From the NCBI GenBank assembly GCA_021234535.1, contig CM037840.1, forward strand, positions 23,159,559 through 23,223,558: a stretch of 64,000 nucleotides of DNA, in the 5' to 3' direction. The notes beneath the pieces are model-generated. The model ran no database searches. It was given only the letters and a program-made list of their open reading frames with translations, and was not told the DNA's origin. This document shows, piece after piece, positions 13,080-23,328 of the stretch (positions within the stretch are counted from its first letter, which is position 1; each line of letters begins with the position of its first letter). The stretch comes from Stichopus chloronotus. Taxonomy: Eukaryota; Echinodermata; Holothuroidea; Aspidochirotida; Stichopodidae. The position numbers and the translations under genes were made by a program.

Positions 13080-13560
13080 TAATGAAATGTTATCTCATTT
13101 GTTTGTGCACAGGTAAATCTGAACATATTTGCAAAATATAGTTTTGTGTTGATCATGGAAATCATTGCACATCTACTTTATATTAGGTAAAACATTCATC
13201 CCAAGGTTCCTGTCTCAAAGTATTATGTTAACAAGGTATTTGAGTTTCATTTCTGCTTTATTTATCTTAAGACATCATGTTAATGAGGTTTGAGGTTTTG
13301 ACTCTAGTTTCTCAGACCTTGACCCCCACTGAAACCAAAAAGAATGCCTCCTGTGATGAAAAGACATCTACATTTGAAGTATGACATTTAGCAAAGTTTC
13401 TTACTTGAAGATATTGTGTTCATGTCGTTTTCGACGTTCGACCACAGCTGGTGACCCCTTTAAAACAATTCGGTTCTTCCTTTGATCATAATAAATCCAT
13501 CTACAAAGTATGATATTTATCATTGGCACAATCTAATCTGTGACACCCTCCGGGCTATGG
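13080..13560. repeat. old degenerate repeat with TGACC/GAGGTT motifs
   Basis: Phrases such as CAGACCTTGACCCCCACTGA, AAAGTATGATATTTATC and AAGTATGACATTTAGC recur at loose spacing, and the style resembles the AGGTCA arrays nearby. I cannot define a period or ends by eye. No coding sequence is seen. Confidence 0.3.
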
Positions 13561-14039
13561 TATGGTTAGGATATCTTTAACACTGTTACTGTGTCCGGCC
13601 TAACGTAAGTATTAACGTTAATCGTACGGTGTTGCACTATCGATAACTTCGGCAAATTCGTTAATGAAATATTTCGGTATCTTTGCCTGATTTCCTTCTG
13701 AATGTTTCCACAAATTAACTGAATAAATACTGTAGAAACGTAAAAGTGTATGGTACCTGCTGAACTTAATCAACCAAACTGGGCTTTCAGACACTTTACA
13801 GATGCTTTCGGACATATTTTATCAGAAACCAGCATGATGCCAGCTGAAGATGCATAGATGAAGTTTATCATTATAAGTCAAAGACTTGAAAAATCAGTGC
13901 AGAAACTACACTTTACAGCCTAACTGACCGTAAAAGTTTTCAAATTGGAACTTCCTAAATGTGCAAGCATTGCCAGCCTTTGCTTGGAAGGGAGCTCAAA
14001 TACCTTCTACCCATAGGAAAAGACAGAAAAGTGAAACAA

Positions 14040-14880
14040 CACCAGCAAAGGTCTTAACATTTTGTACTCAAGGACCTCAGATTACCTTTGGCCCACATCA
14101 AAACCAAAACCAATAATAATATTTATATACTCCATCTAAAAAGAACAATTTTAAAGTGTGAAATTGTCTCCCCTTTGTAAATAGTGAAATTATCTCCCCT
14201 TTGTAAATAGTGTGTTTACAAGTTTTTTTGCATGTTATGACCTCTGATGACCCCACATGACCTCTGATCTCTAGAGACACCCTCATCTTATTTAGGCCTA
14301 CTTAGAAAGTCCTACATACTCTCGAAGGTTAAAGTTTGTGCAATGTGTGGTTCATGAGATACTGCAGACTTGGTTTTGTCTATAATCCGCCTGCAGATGA
14401 CCTCAGCTGACCTTTGAAATCCACCAAAATCAATCCAACCCAACACCTTTAAATGTCCTACCCACATACTGACTTTGGACTGTCTTGCACATTCCCTTCA
14501 AAAGCTAGAGTGTTCACAAGCTTTTTACATTATGACTTCAGATGACCCCAGATGGCCTTTGACCTACAAGAAAACTCTCACAATCTCATTTACTTAAAGG
14601 GCAGTACATGCAATCCAAGTTTGAAAATAATGCAGCTTGTCATTTCTGAGATGTTGCCAACATAGTTTGTCCTCATTCTGCCTGTTGGTGACCTCAGATG
14701 ACCTTTGACCTATACCGAAAACAATCCTAGCCGAGATCTTCATATGTTCTTTCAACACCCCTACTTTGATCCACCTTGCACTTTCCCTTCAAAGCTAGAG
14801 CGTTCACAAGATTTTGTCTCACACACACACATACACGCACACACGCATACACCGCATCACCATTGCAAAGATTCCTTGCT
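14040..14880 (-). repeat. AGGTCA half-site array, locus 1 (diverged, inverted)
   Basis: Read on the minus strand, this is an array of about 150-bp units, two of which alternate to give a period near 290-300 bp (14,240; 14,399; 14,533; 14,690). The best unit, 14,689-14,711, reads AGGTCA-A-AGGTCA-TCTG-AGGTCA on the minus strand: direct repeats spaced by one and then four bases. The right side carries a CA-rich run (14,820-14,850) and then CATCACCATTGCAAAGATTC, which matches the reverse complement of the left end of locus 3. It is therefore an inverted, decayed relative of the arrays at 24.3 and 41.3 kb. Confidence 0.65.
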
Positions 14881-16272
14881 TTATTTCCCTAAAATCAGTA
14901 ATTACAGATTAACACTTGCTGACTGATTAAGCCGTTACGGCCTTATTTTTTATCTGCCTTGGGCATTTTGGCAGTCTTAAACTGGGACTTGAACTATGGA
15001 ACGCCAAAAGGGCAATGAATTTTGTTGCCTCATCGTAGTTTGTCTCAGCTTATTTCGTTGTCTCATTTGATTTTGTCTCCTTTTTTGGTTTGTCTCATTC
15101 AATTATATGTATATATATATATGAATAATCTGCTGGAGAATTATGTTGAATTGTTGTTTTAGGCATGAACTTTATTTAGTACTGTACTTGCCTTGCTTCT
15201 GCGTTCCGACGAACTCGCTCTTGCTCCACACATACCAACGGAGCGCTGCAGTGAAAACCACACTCAAGCCAGGAGATTTGGATTTGGAACCGCGAACGAA
15301 CGAGTAAACTCCGGGTTACGGCTATCTCCCAGCATAGCTCGTTCGAAAATTTGTTTTTATCAAACGCAAAGAGTGAACCAATGAGACCGCTTCCAGCGCT
15401 GGTTACAGACCCGGGGGAGGTCCTTGCGTCAAGAAAACGTCTTTTTTTCTCCCAGTAGTACGTAGTGCATATTGCGTGTTATTTCAGTGCAGGAGATATG
15501 AGCTCTAGCCAGCGTACAATGTTCGTCGCAGTACAGTAGCAAGTAGGTTTCAATTAGAAGAAGGCTGTCATGTTCGGTACTCAATGCACGCAGTAATAAA
15601 TACAAAGACAATGGTATATGTTCTACTCTTTATTTATTTCTTGCAACTCACTACTTCTCAGCTCAACGCCCAAAATGGAACTGACTCATGTCTGACTCAT
15701 ATCAGTGAACTGATGTTCCTGAACTTTCAATAACCTTTACAATATCAAAGAAGTAGGACAAAGAAAGGTGAAATGGTGAAAGTCATTTCCTGGTATTTGC
15801 CAATATTATACCACAAAGGCCTACGTATAGTGATTGTTACTCACTGATTTCATGAAACCATCAGCACACAGGCGATTGCGTTGATTTTATTGTTGTTGTT
15901 ATTCTTTTTGCAATACCGTTCTGATCTGACTAACTTCGGCATTCCTGCATGTCATGTAACCGTTACAAAAATGTTTAAGGCTGCGAGTATTGATCTGACC
16001 GACAAACTTTCGTTAGAAGTCCTACACTCTTATCCGATGTTATGGTAGTAAAGTTTCCACACGAGCCTATTCTCGCAATATGACTGATCCTGTGATTGAG
16101 CTTAGTGTTAGCCTACATACACGGCCATTGCAGTAAATCGATCAGAAGGTAATTATAATAAGATCTGTACTTGTTTGAAATTGCCAATAAAGAGGAATTT
16201 AAAAGATAGGAAAAGTGGCAAAAGAAAAGATACAGATAAATCATTGTGTGTGAACAGTTTTCTTGGAATTAA

Positions 16273-16521
16273 AGGCTGTAATGCATCACCCCAGACAGTT
16301 CCAATTCTCCCAACCACCTACCTCTAGTCCCACCCTCAGCCTACCTTAAATTCCTCCACATGTGTAATCAAAACAATGGATCCCTGTGTACTCTGTGTAA
16401 TACGAGCTGCTCTGCATCTTTCGAATTTGCTGGCAATCTAAGAGTACTGTAACTTAGAACCAGTTGAGAATTTTCCTTTCAGGGAGGTAAAAATATAGCT
16501 TAGGGTGATGCAATACAGCCT
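16273..16521. mobile_element. TTAA-flanked MITE, 249 bp (piggyBac/Kolobok type)
   Basis: The ends are near-perfect 19-bp inverted repeats: AGGCTGTAATGCATCACCC at 16,273-16,291 and the complement of AGGCTGTATTGCATCACCC at 16,503-16,521, with one mismatch. Both sides carry TTAA (16,269-16,272 and 16,522-16,525), the target duplication of piggyBac- and Kolobok-type transposases. There is no coding capacity, so it is non-autonomous. It lies inside the foldback element and must have inserted later, or been carried along in it. Confidence 0.8.
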
Positions 16522-17309
16522 TTAAGGTTTACTGTGTGAAACGTTTTTTTTTTTTAGTCGTTCTGTTGAAGACTCTGCCTTCGAAGTACCGGTATCGTGT
16601 ATAGTAAAAAGAACACAAACAAGAGTAAAGCTGCTTTTCCACGAGGAGGGTGCGGGTACGAACTGAGCCTGCAGAGTTGTTCCCTTCCGCTTCCCACAAC
16701 CTGTGATTCTGTCCCAAGTGGTCATGGGGCAAGATTTGTTTTCCACTCCAACCAACCTCACCATGATATAACATCTTTCCAGTTCATGGACAATTATGGG
16801 CAATTATAGGCAATAAACATCATCGCTGGCCTTCCCACAGGGGTAAAATGGTGTGAAACCTTATCTTCTATGCTCTCAGCTTTTAAACGGTACCACAATC
16901 ATGCTTGCCCAGTCAACACTCACCTAAGCCGGTCCATGTATTCTTTTCTTTGCTTACACTTAAATTCCTTGTTCTGCTTCTCTTATCAGTTTGTTGTCTT
17001 ATTTCTGCACAGAAGTCACCGCAGGAAAGTTGAAGAAAGTTTACCAAGATTAATTGAAAAGCATGCAGAACATAAAATAGAATGTAGCCTATAAACAAAA
17101 CAATTTCTGTGTAAGTGGTGAAAGAATCCTCAACCCGGGAATTCCCATACATAGGTAGGGTTCTCCACACAAAAATTCTACCCCATCATTACAGAGACCA
17201 AAATCACATAATGTCATACAGTGTATCCAAGAAAAAGCCATGGACGTGTGTAGCCTCATATTCTGTTTTGCCTTGATCAAGAACATTTTTTTTTTGGGGG
17301 GGGGGGGGG

Positions 17310-17404
17310 TTCTTCACTGTTCTGAATGACACTCCCATCATCTCAGCTATAATTGTGTTAGTATATCCGAGACTGACAAGCCGAGCTAGTTGACTTTCTT
17401 CCAT
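17310..17404 (-). pseudogene. helix-turn-helix fragment, possible transposase or integrase N-terminus
   Basis: The minus strand opens MEESQLARLVSLGYTNTIIA and continues EMMGVSFRTVKN before a poly(dG) run on the plus strand (17,295-17,309) turns it into prolines. The GYTNTIIAEMMGVSFRTVK stretch has the spacing of a helix-turn-helix (Ile-Ile-Ala-x-x-Met-Gly-Val-Ser). Similar motifs open some metazoan integrase-type transposon proteins. No catalytic domain follows. It could be a relic of whatever mobilised the foldback element, or an unrelated fragment. Confidence 0.35.
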
Positions 17405-17593
17405 AATTTTGCACCAGATCTTACGTTAAATCTTACATTCACCCGGCGTATGTACATACTGTCACGTCCAAGTCTAGCCTAGTCCAGTGTATACACGTAC
17501 ACGTACTAACTATATACTTCAAACGGAAAACGTCAAGATTCGCGCCACGTGTGTATTTTGTCATCAATTATCTTAGATTTAAATTTTAATTGA

Positions 17594-17786
17594 CGAATAG
17601 CGCCTCCGATTTGAGACGCTGGCATGAGACGAACTTCGCTGAGGCAAACTGATACGAGGTAAACTCAGCTGAGGCGGACTGCATTGAGACGAACTGCCGT
17701 GAGACGGACTGCAGTAAGACGAACTGCTGTGAGACGAACTACCGTGAGGCAAGCTACCGTGAGACGAACTACTGTGAGGCAAATAG
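17594..17786. repeat. internal 15-bp tandem repeat block of the foldback element
   Basis: About a dozen units of GTGAGACGAACTGCC and close variants (GTGAGGCAAGCTACC, GTGAGACGAACTACT) run head to tail at exactly 15-bp spacing in the right part of the block, loosening to the left. On the minus strand one frame reads a degenerate LTVVR/LTAVR pentapeptide repeat, an artefact of the 15-bp unit. The same unit makes up the right arm at 18,452-18,712. Confidence 0.85.
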
Positions 17787-17943
17787 ACTTTGCAAAGTCT
17801 TTCTCGACGAATGAATTATCCTCCTTTGATACATTCCTCACAATTTGAGCTGCAGCCCACTTATACCCAACCGAGGATATGTACTCATCTAGTAATAGCG
17901 TTTCCCTGTGATCGCCGTCCGCCGGAAAGACTTTGGACACTCG
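17787..17943 (-). pseudogene. coding-like fragment of unknown family between the repeat blocks
   Basis: One minus-strand frame reads SKVFPADGDHRETLLLDEYI, then SSVGYKWAAAQIVRNVSKED, then NSFVEKDFAKS. The balanced, protein-like composition is unlike the surrounding repeat frames. It has no ATG; the frame opens at a GTG. It runs directly into the 15-bp repeat, so it is either a gene fragment captured by the foldback element or part of the element's own lost gene. I do not recognise the family. Confidence 0.3.
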
Positions 17944-18451
17944 ATATAATTATGTACAAATGAATAGTCACGTTTGACGTTAGGGTTAATACATATTAAA
18001 ATACTACGCGTTGGTCTCATGAAATGAGCCAATAGCAGCGATCGAACAATGAGCGAAAATAATGGTACCTAGGCTAACTTTCACCGTATCACAAAATTTG
18101 CCTACTGCAGAAATAGGATATCGCTAAGAGAGGCCTCAAACAGTTGAAGGAGAGTTGAATACTGCCATGATAGTTACGTAACTAATCAGTCGTATGTCCT
18201 TTCCCTATCATCACTCCCATCATTTCTCACGATGGCCGTGATTGGCTTCTACCGAATTCGGTAGCGAAAAACAATGGTGTTAGTTAAAAGTTGTGTGCAT
18301 AATTAAAACGAGTGTCCAGAGTCTGCGAGGGCAGCTATCAGTGGGGGGAGTAAACACTCTTCCGGAAGAGCAGTACAGTGTGGGTGTTCAGAGGTGGCAG
18401 AACCAAGATTTACAGAAACTTTCCAGCCCAAGCAGACTCTCTGCAGAGTCT

Positions 18452-18712
18452 ATGAGGCAAACTGCTGTGAGACGAACTGTTGGGAGACGAACTTTAATGA
18501 AGCAAACTAAAACGAGACGACCTAATATGAGGCAAACTTTAATGAGACAACCTTAAATGAAGCAAACGTACATCAGACAATCTACAAGGAGACAAAATTA
18601 TGTGAGACGACACAATTGAATGAGACAAACCAAAAAGGAGACAAAATGAAATGAGACAACGAAATAAGTTGAGACAAACGTCGATGAGACAACAAAATTC
18701 ATTGCCCTTTTG
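18452..18712. repeat. right arm of the foldback element, 15-bp units
   Basis: Units such as GTGAGACGAACTGTT and ATGAGGCAAACTTTA degrade outward into ATGAGACAACC and AGGAGACAAAAT, at 12-16-bp steps. The outermost 110 bp is the part that pairs with the left end at 14,995-15,105. Confidence 0.8.
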
Positions 18713-18722
18713 GCGTTCCATA

Positions 18723-19259
18723 CAAACTGACAAAAGCGGTAACCGCGTACATTCAAAAGATCAATTAAGAGCCGTTATTGTGGCTTCCTGACACTACGAA
18801 AGTATCATAATTTCTCTCTGAAAAAATTACGAACTTCTTTGGCAAGTATCCAGAAATGTCCACCGGAAAATTCTTGAACAACGAACATATGAGGCCTACT
18901 GCGTCTTCCAGAATGGACATTTTAGTGAGCATTTATCAAAGAATGACTTTTTGTGAAGTACAGTAAATAATCAGTAGTGTACAGCTGGCAGAGTGCAATG
19001 GAGGTCGTCCCCAGCGTTAATTACTGTACAGTATGTACTATGTATACTTAACGCTAGGACGACCTGTGGTCCTACGTAGGCTGCAAGTTCAAAGAATATG
19101 TGTAGGCTCAACTTCCCAAGCCGATGTCTAACTTAGCTCAGACTCAGCCTAGGTCAGGGTAGCCTTTCCCCTAAGTTAGGCCTAGTAGTACTAGCCTAGT
19201 ACTAGGCTACTGTAGTACTGTAACTTAACTACTAACACATAGTGACATACAGTACTCCG
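18723..19259. other. spacer with an 18-bp perfect palindrome
   Basis: No gene is seen. A perfect palindrome, TAGCCTAGTACTAGGCTA, lies at 19,192-19,209, about 50 bp outside the left end of the next element. The surroundings are rich in CCTAG and TACTGTA words. Confidence 0.6.
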
Positions 19260-22200
19260 CAGGGTTTCCCCTGGGTTTTTCAGAGTATGAGGCGGTGAGG
19301 GCAAATTACTTGATGCCGCTATGAATTTTGGGTTCAAATCCGTACGTAGTAGCTTCTCGGAGAATGGGTGATTCTAGGATTTTGACCATGATATACACAG
19401 TGCTGGAAAAAGTGTAAATTTCCCGGGAGGCTATTTACAATATAGGCGGATTTCCAACCAGACCTAACATGGGGCCCTAGGTGTCATTCGATAGTGAAGC
19501 GATTGTCATACCAGCGTGGGGTCAATGGGAAGGCCATAGGGCCTCTTGTGGGGTCTATGTACGGTAGGGGTCCAGTTCCCGGGTGCAAAACGCCTGGAAA
19601 CTCAGCGATTTTAGCGTTTTAGACGTAACTGAATCGTTTGAAATCCATGCTAAATTTCAACTCTTTTAAGTTGAACATGTTACTGTATCGGGTGAAAACA
19701 TGATAGTTCGATCAGAAAAAATCATTGATATTGCTTCAAAATCACAACGTTCTATGAAATGTTGAACATGTCATGTAGAGTGAACTGTATTACATACATT
19801 TTTGAAGTTGAAATGTCTCTAAAAGTTTCGTGAAAAGTATCACGTAAGATCGCGTGCAGCCTTCCGAAAATTTTAGTAATTATATCCTAACGCAGTGGGT
19901 GTATATTGAATAGCCTAACCACCATGGCAATTCATATTTCCGTATTACAGGGAACAAGCAAAATTTTGTAAGTTGCAGGTTTCGGAGTTTTTCAAGGAAC
20001 ATTGAAATTTTTCTTTTATTGTTTTGTTCATTGATCCTAGTCACTTTAAAATGTTTAGACTAAAGGTTTGAAGAAGCAGACTGTTGGTTTCGTGAAGGGT
20101 TTTGGACATAGAAATATGTGTTCATTTTTGTACAGTATTCTGTGGGTTGCGTCCGCTAGCTATCATTCTGCAGATAATTTGCGTATGCAAGCAGACCTAA
20201 ACTTATGCTTTTTAATTGACATTGAATTGTAGTAAAGGAGGTATACTGTATGTAGGATCTTCTGGAAACATTTGCCAACGTTGTTTTTCACATTCATAAC
20301 TTGAAAAATATGAGCAAATGAGTAAAAAATAAGGGCATTCTATTACAGGAGTAGTAATTTACTTCAAGTTTTGTTGAAGATTGAATATGGATGTGGCATT
20401 TGGGATACACATTTGAGGGGCATTCCATGGTGTTTCTCTGTCGCAGACGGGACATTTTGCACAATTAAAACATTAATAACTCAAAATAGGTGATTTGCAT
20501 GGTTGTGTAATATATTTATTCAGAATCAGCCTCCCTGAAATAACCTTAAACTGTCTCCATTTTAGTAATAACATAAAAAATCATGTAATTATAGCCTCGT
20601 TAGTGTGCGTCGTGGACAGGACAGAAAATGGACATGGATTTTCAAGGGTTAAAGTGAAACTAGAATTGCTCTGAATGTGGGTAGGGTAAGGTGGGTTTGG
20701 TTAGCAAGTTATATTTAGGAACCACTTTCCTATTACAAATTGTCATGAAAATTTGAAGGGACTACTCTTTAGACTGTGAAATTGATGTTTTAAAAAAAAA
20801 ACCAGGGTCGCAAACGGGACATTTCTCAATGTCGCGGACGGGACAGCATTGTTCTACCAAAATTGTGCATGTCTCCCTTGATTGAATTAACATGAACAAT
20901 GAACAACAGTGTGGACTCATGGGGTCTAAGCCAATACTGTAAAAGAATTTATGTTCAACCACCTCCCCTGCCCCCTCCCAACCCTACCCCTATTGCCACC
21001 ACTAGGTATTGGCATACTGGTACCATGTCTCAATGGCAAAATTAAGAGCCAAAACCAGTAGTGAAGAATTGTAGGGTCCATGCCTTTACTTTCAAGAGAT
21101 TATATGTTCAAGACATCCCCAAGCACTCTGCACCCCCTGAGAACCCTGTTTAAGCATGCATACTAAGAGTGAATTATATACTGTAGAGCAGAGGGCCTGG
21201 ACCTTGATTCATGCGAACAAACAATTTATCGTCTATACAATGAATAACCTAGATCCACAGTAAACTAGCCGAGGCCCACAAATCACATGCATCTTACTCT
21301 AATACTAGCACACATATATCCAGTAACTTCTACACTCCATCATGATTGTGATTCTACACAATAGAAAACCACATTGATCTGGACTCACTCCTATTAATCT
21401 CAAGTTGCTTTGCAAAAAATAAACTGTCACGAAGGCAGGTCCAGGTGCCATTATGTAATAGAATTGCAGTGTGGACCCCATGAGGCTTTCAGAATAAACT
21501 ATAGATCAAATCTCACCTTGACTAAGGAATGATATGTGAAAGTAAGAAGTAGATGAAGGTACTGCAATGTGTACCATGTCACTGAAAAATGTCCCGTCCG
21601 CGACAAAATGTCCTGTCCGCAACAGTTTTTCATTAATTACTTACTCCGGTTAAATGAATGCAGTGGACAAAAGGAAGACAAAGAGGGGTATTGTATTGAG
21701 GCCAGTAAGAGAATTCTCAAAAAAGAAAAAATTGAACCAATTATTGCTGAGTAATGTTAAAAATCGTGTTGAAATTGTTGTGGACGGGACAATTCAATTT
21801 TTACTAATTAATTAGTATTAATTAATAGTACAGCAGAAACTTTGAAATTGATTCATGATGTAACCTATAACGTGCTAAATATGTTCTGACTACTTCTACA
21901 CCATTCCTGTTCTGTCCCATTCTGTATTACCAGAAAGGGTAATGTCCCATCCGCGATGCTGTTCCCAAGTTTGTTTACTCTGTTTATTAATTAATTACCA
22001 TAAGAGTGATTTTTTTCGAGAAAAAAAGTTTACCACTAGGAACTATGATTTGTGCACTTGGATAATTGACTAATCACAGGTGGATACTTTGCATTTGAAA
22101 TTTACACATTCATGTCCAAATTACTGTGGAATGCCCCTTGAATGGATTTATTTACCATTTATTTTTGGACGTAACTATTTACTTTTTCCAGCCCTGGATA

Positions 22201-22289
22201 TAAACATGTGAGGCGGCACTTTTTGGCAAGGTGATCTTAAAAGGCTGCGAGGCGGCTGCCACTGCAATTAAGTACCAAGGGAAACCCTG
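19260..22289. mobile_element. 3.0-kb terminal-inverted-repeat element (hAT- or P-like ends)
   Basis: The left end, CAGGGTTTCCCCTGGG at 19,260, is matched by the complement of CAGGGTTTCCCTTGG ending at 22,289. Further in, both ends share GAGGCGG words and GCTGGAAAAAGT (left about 19,403; right the complement near 22,185-22,196), so the inverted ends extend imperfectly over about 160 bp. CAGGG ends are usual for hAT and P superfamilies. No 8-bp duplication is evident in the flanks (GTACTCCG against CTCTGGCT). No transposase frame is intact. The interior carries the repeated 16-bp motif described separately. Confidence 0.6.
20434..21960. repeat. recurrent TGTCGCGGACGGGACA motif, both orientations
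   Basis: The 16-mer or a close variant occurs at least eight times in 1.5 kb of the TIR element. Plus orientation: about 20,434 (GTCGCAGACGGGACA), 20,608 (GTCGTGGACAGGACA), 20,807 (GTCGCAAACGGGACA), 20,831 (TGTCGCGGACGGGACA) and 21,780. Inverted: about 21,589 (TGTCCCGTCCGCGACA), 21,609 (TGTCCTGTCCGCAACA) and 21,943 (TGTCCCATCCGCGA). TGTC and GACA at the two ends make it a partial palindrome. It is GC-rich in AT-rich DNA and often followed by TTTT. The pattern suits internal transposase-binding repeats, but function is not shown. Confidence 0.75.
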
Positions 22290-22639
22290 CTCTGGCTAAT
22301 GCTTGGCTAGTATACTGTCAGTACACTAGCCCAGCCTAATTAGGCCTAAGCCGGAGTATTATAAGTAGTAGTAACAATCACCATCATTTTTTTCATTGTA
22401 TTGTAATTTGTATGCCTAAATGCTTAACACTAAGGATACTAATTTAGAATCTGTACCAATCGGACAAGGTATCAGATAACTAAAAGAGTTAGCATACAGT
22501 AGCGTCTATGTCTTGTTTTCCCTTTTTTTTTTCTTTTCTCTTCCTAGTTTGTCTTTATCTTTTTTTAGACTTGCGAAATTAACGATGTTCTGGGCAATGA
22601 ACATCATGTATTGACACCTGTGGAAGAAGTGGTAGATTA

Positions 22640-22768
22640 TTCCTGAAAGAGAAGTATCGGTTAGAGGAGGATTCAAACCTAGAATATCACGATGACTGAT
22701 TCATCATAAGTCTTATGCATAACCCACTACGCTTCATGCATAACCCACTACGCTACGAGAGCGGTTAC
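22640..22768 (-). pseudogene. tRNA-like sequence (tRNA pseudogene or SINE head)
   Basis: On the minus strand an A-box-like TAGCGTAGTGGG (complement of about 22,744-22,755) is followed, 65-75 bp on, by GGTTTGAATCC (complement of 22,669-22,679), a one-base variant of the RNA polymerase III B box. A 21-bp segment between them is tandemly duplicated (CATAACCCACTACGCT on the plus strand occurs twice). The acceptor arms do not pair well and no clear tail follows, so a functional tRNA is unlikely. Confidence 0.45.
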
Positions 22769-23320
22769 AAGTGGTAGTTTAGTGTTCGAAAATGCATACA
22801 ATTCACAAACGCGTGATCCAACGTAGTCATATAACAGTATTTATATTCATATACTATAAATAAGTATCTATCCACTAACCCTATCCCTAACCCTGAATCA
22901 TGACACCTAACCCGATCCCATAACCCTGTTTACCGACGCTAGTTAAGCAATCCATTCATCATTCGCTATTCAAGGATGGCGATGGACCGAATCGAACAAT
23001 GGAATCGAAGCTAGCGAGCACGTTAATACAGTACCGATTCTAAAGTTGCGCCACACTAAGAGTAAATCGTAAGAAATGACTGCAACTGTCTTGTCCTTAG
23101 TCAAGTTATTCTACTGAGAGTTTAAGTGTTACAGTAAGGCAAGCCCTAAGCAGCTACAAATGCCCCACACCCCTCCTCCGGTAGTTTCTGCCCATGAAAC
23201 ATATATTGATTTTGTCTTGTTGTTTTCCTTCCCAATTTCTGGGGCTAAAGACATCAAAGTCCCTCACTCAGGAGTCAGGGATGGAAAGCAATGACATGAA
23301 TTGCATAGGCCTACTTGTTC
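22769..23320. other. spacer, no gene
   Basis: There are a few CCCTAACCC words (22,877-22,930) in an otherwise ordinary AT-rich stretch. They are too irregular to call an interstitial telomere repeat. Confidence 0.5.
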
Positions 23321-23328
23321 TAACTGAA

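Larger units (their letters stand above)
14995..18722. mobile_element. foldback transposon with tandem-repeat arms (TU-like)
   Basis: The two ends are inverted copies of each other. The left end begins TATGGAACGCCAAAAGGGCA and continues with TCTC-rich sequence to about 15,105; the right end, 18,613-18,722, matches its reverse complement over about 110 bp at roughly 90%. Inward of the right end the arm continues as 15-bp repeats of the form GTGAGACGAACTGCT. That architecture, inverted arms built of short tandem repeats, is typical of foldback elements, including the TU elements of sea urchins, whose arms have 15-bp repeats as I recall. The left arm is shorter, so the element is asymmetric. No target duplication is evident. 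The interior holds a nested MITE and two coding-like fragments but no intact transposase. Confidence 0.65.

Noticed and set aside
22870..22930. CCCTAACCC-like words suggesting interstitial telomere repeat
   Set aside because: Only a few irregular units occur, with unrelated bases between, and no tandem array.
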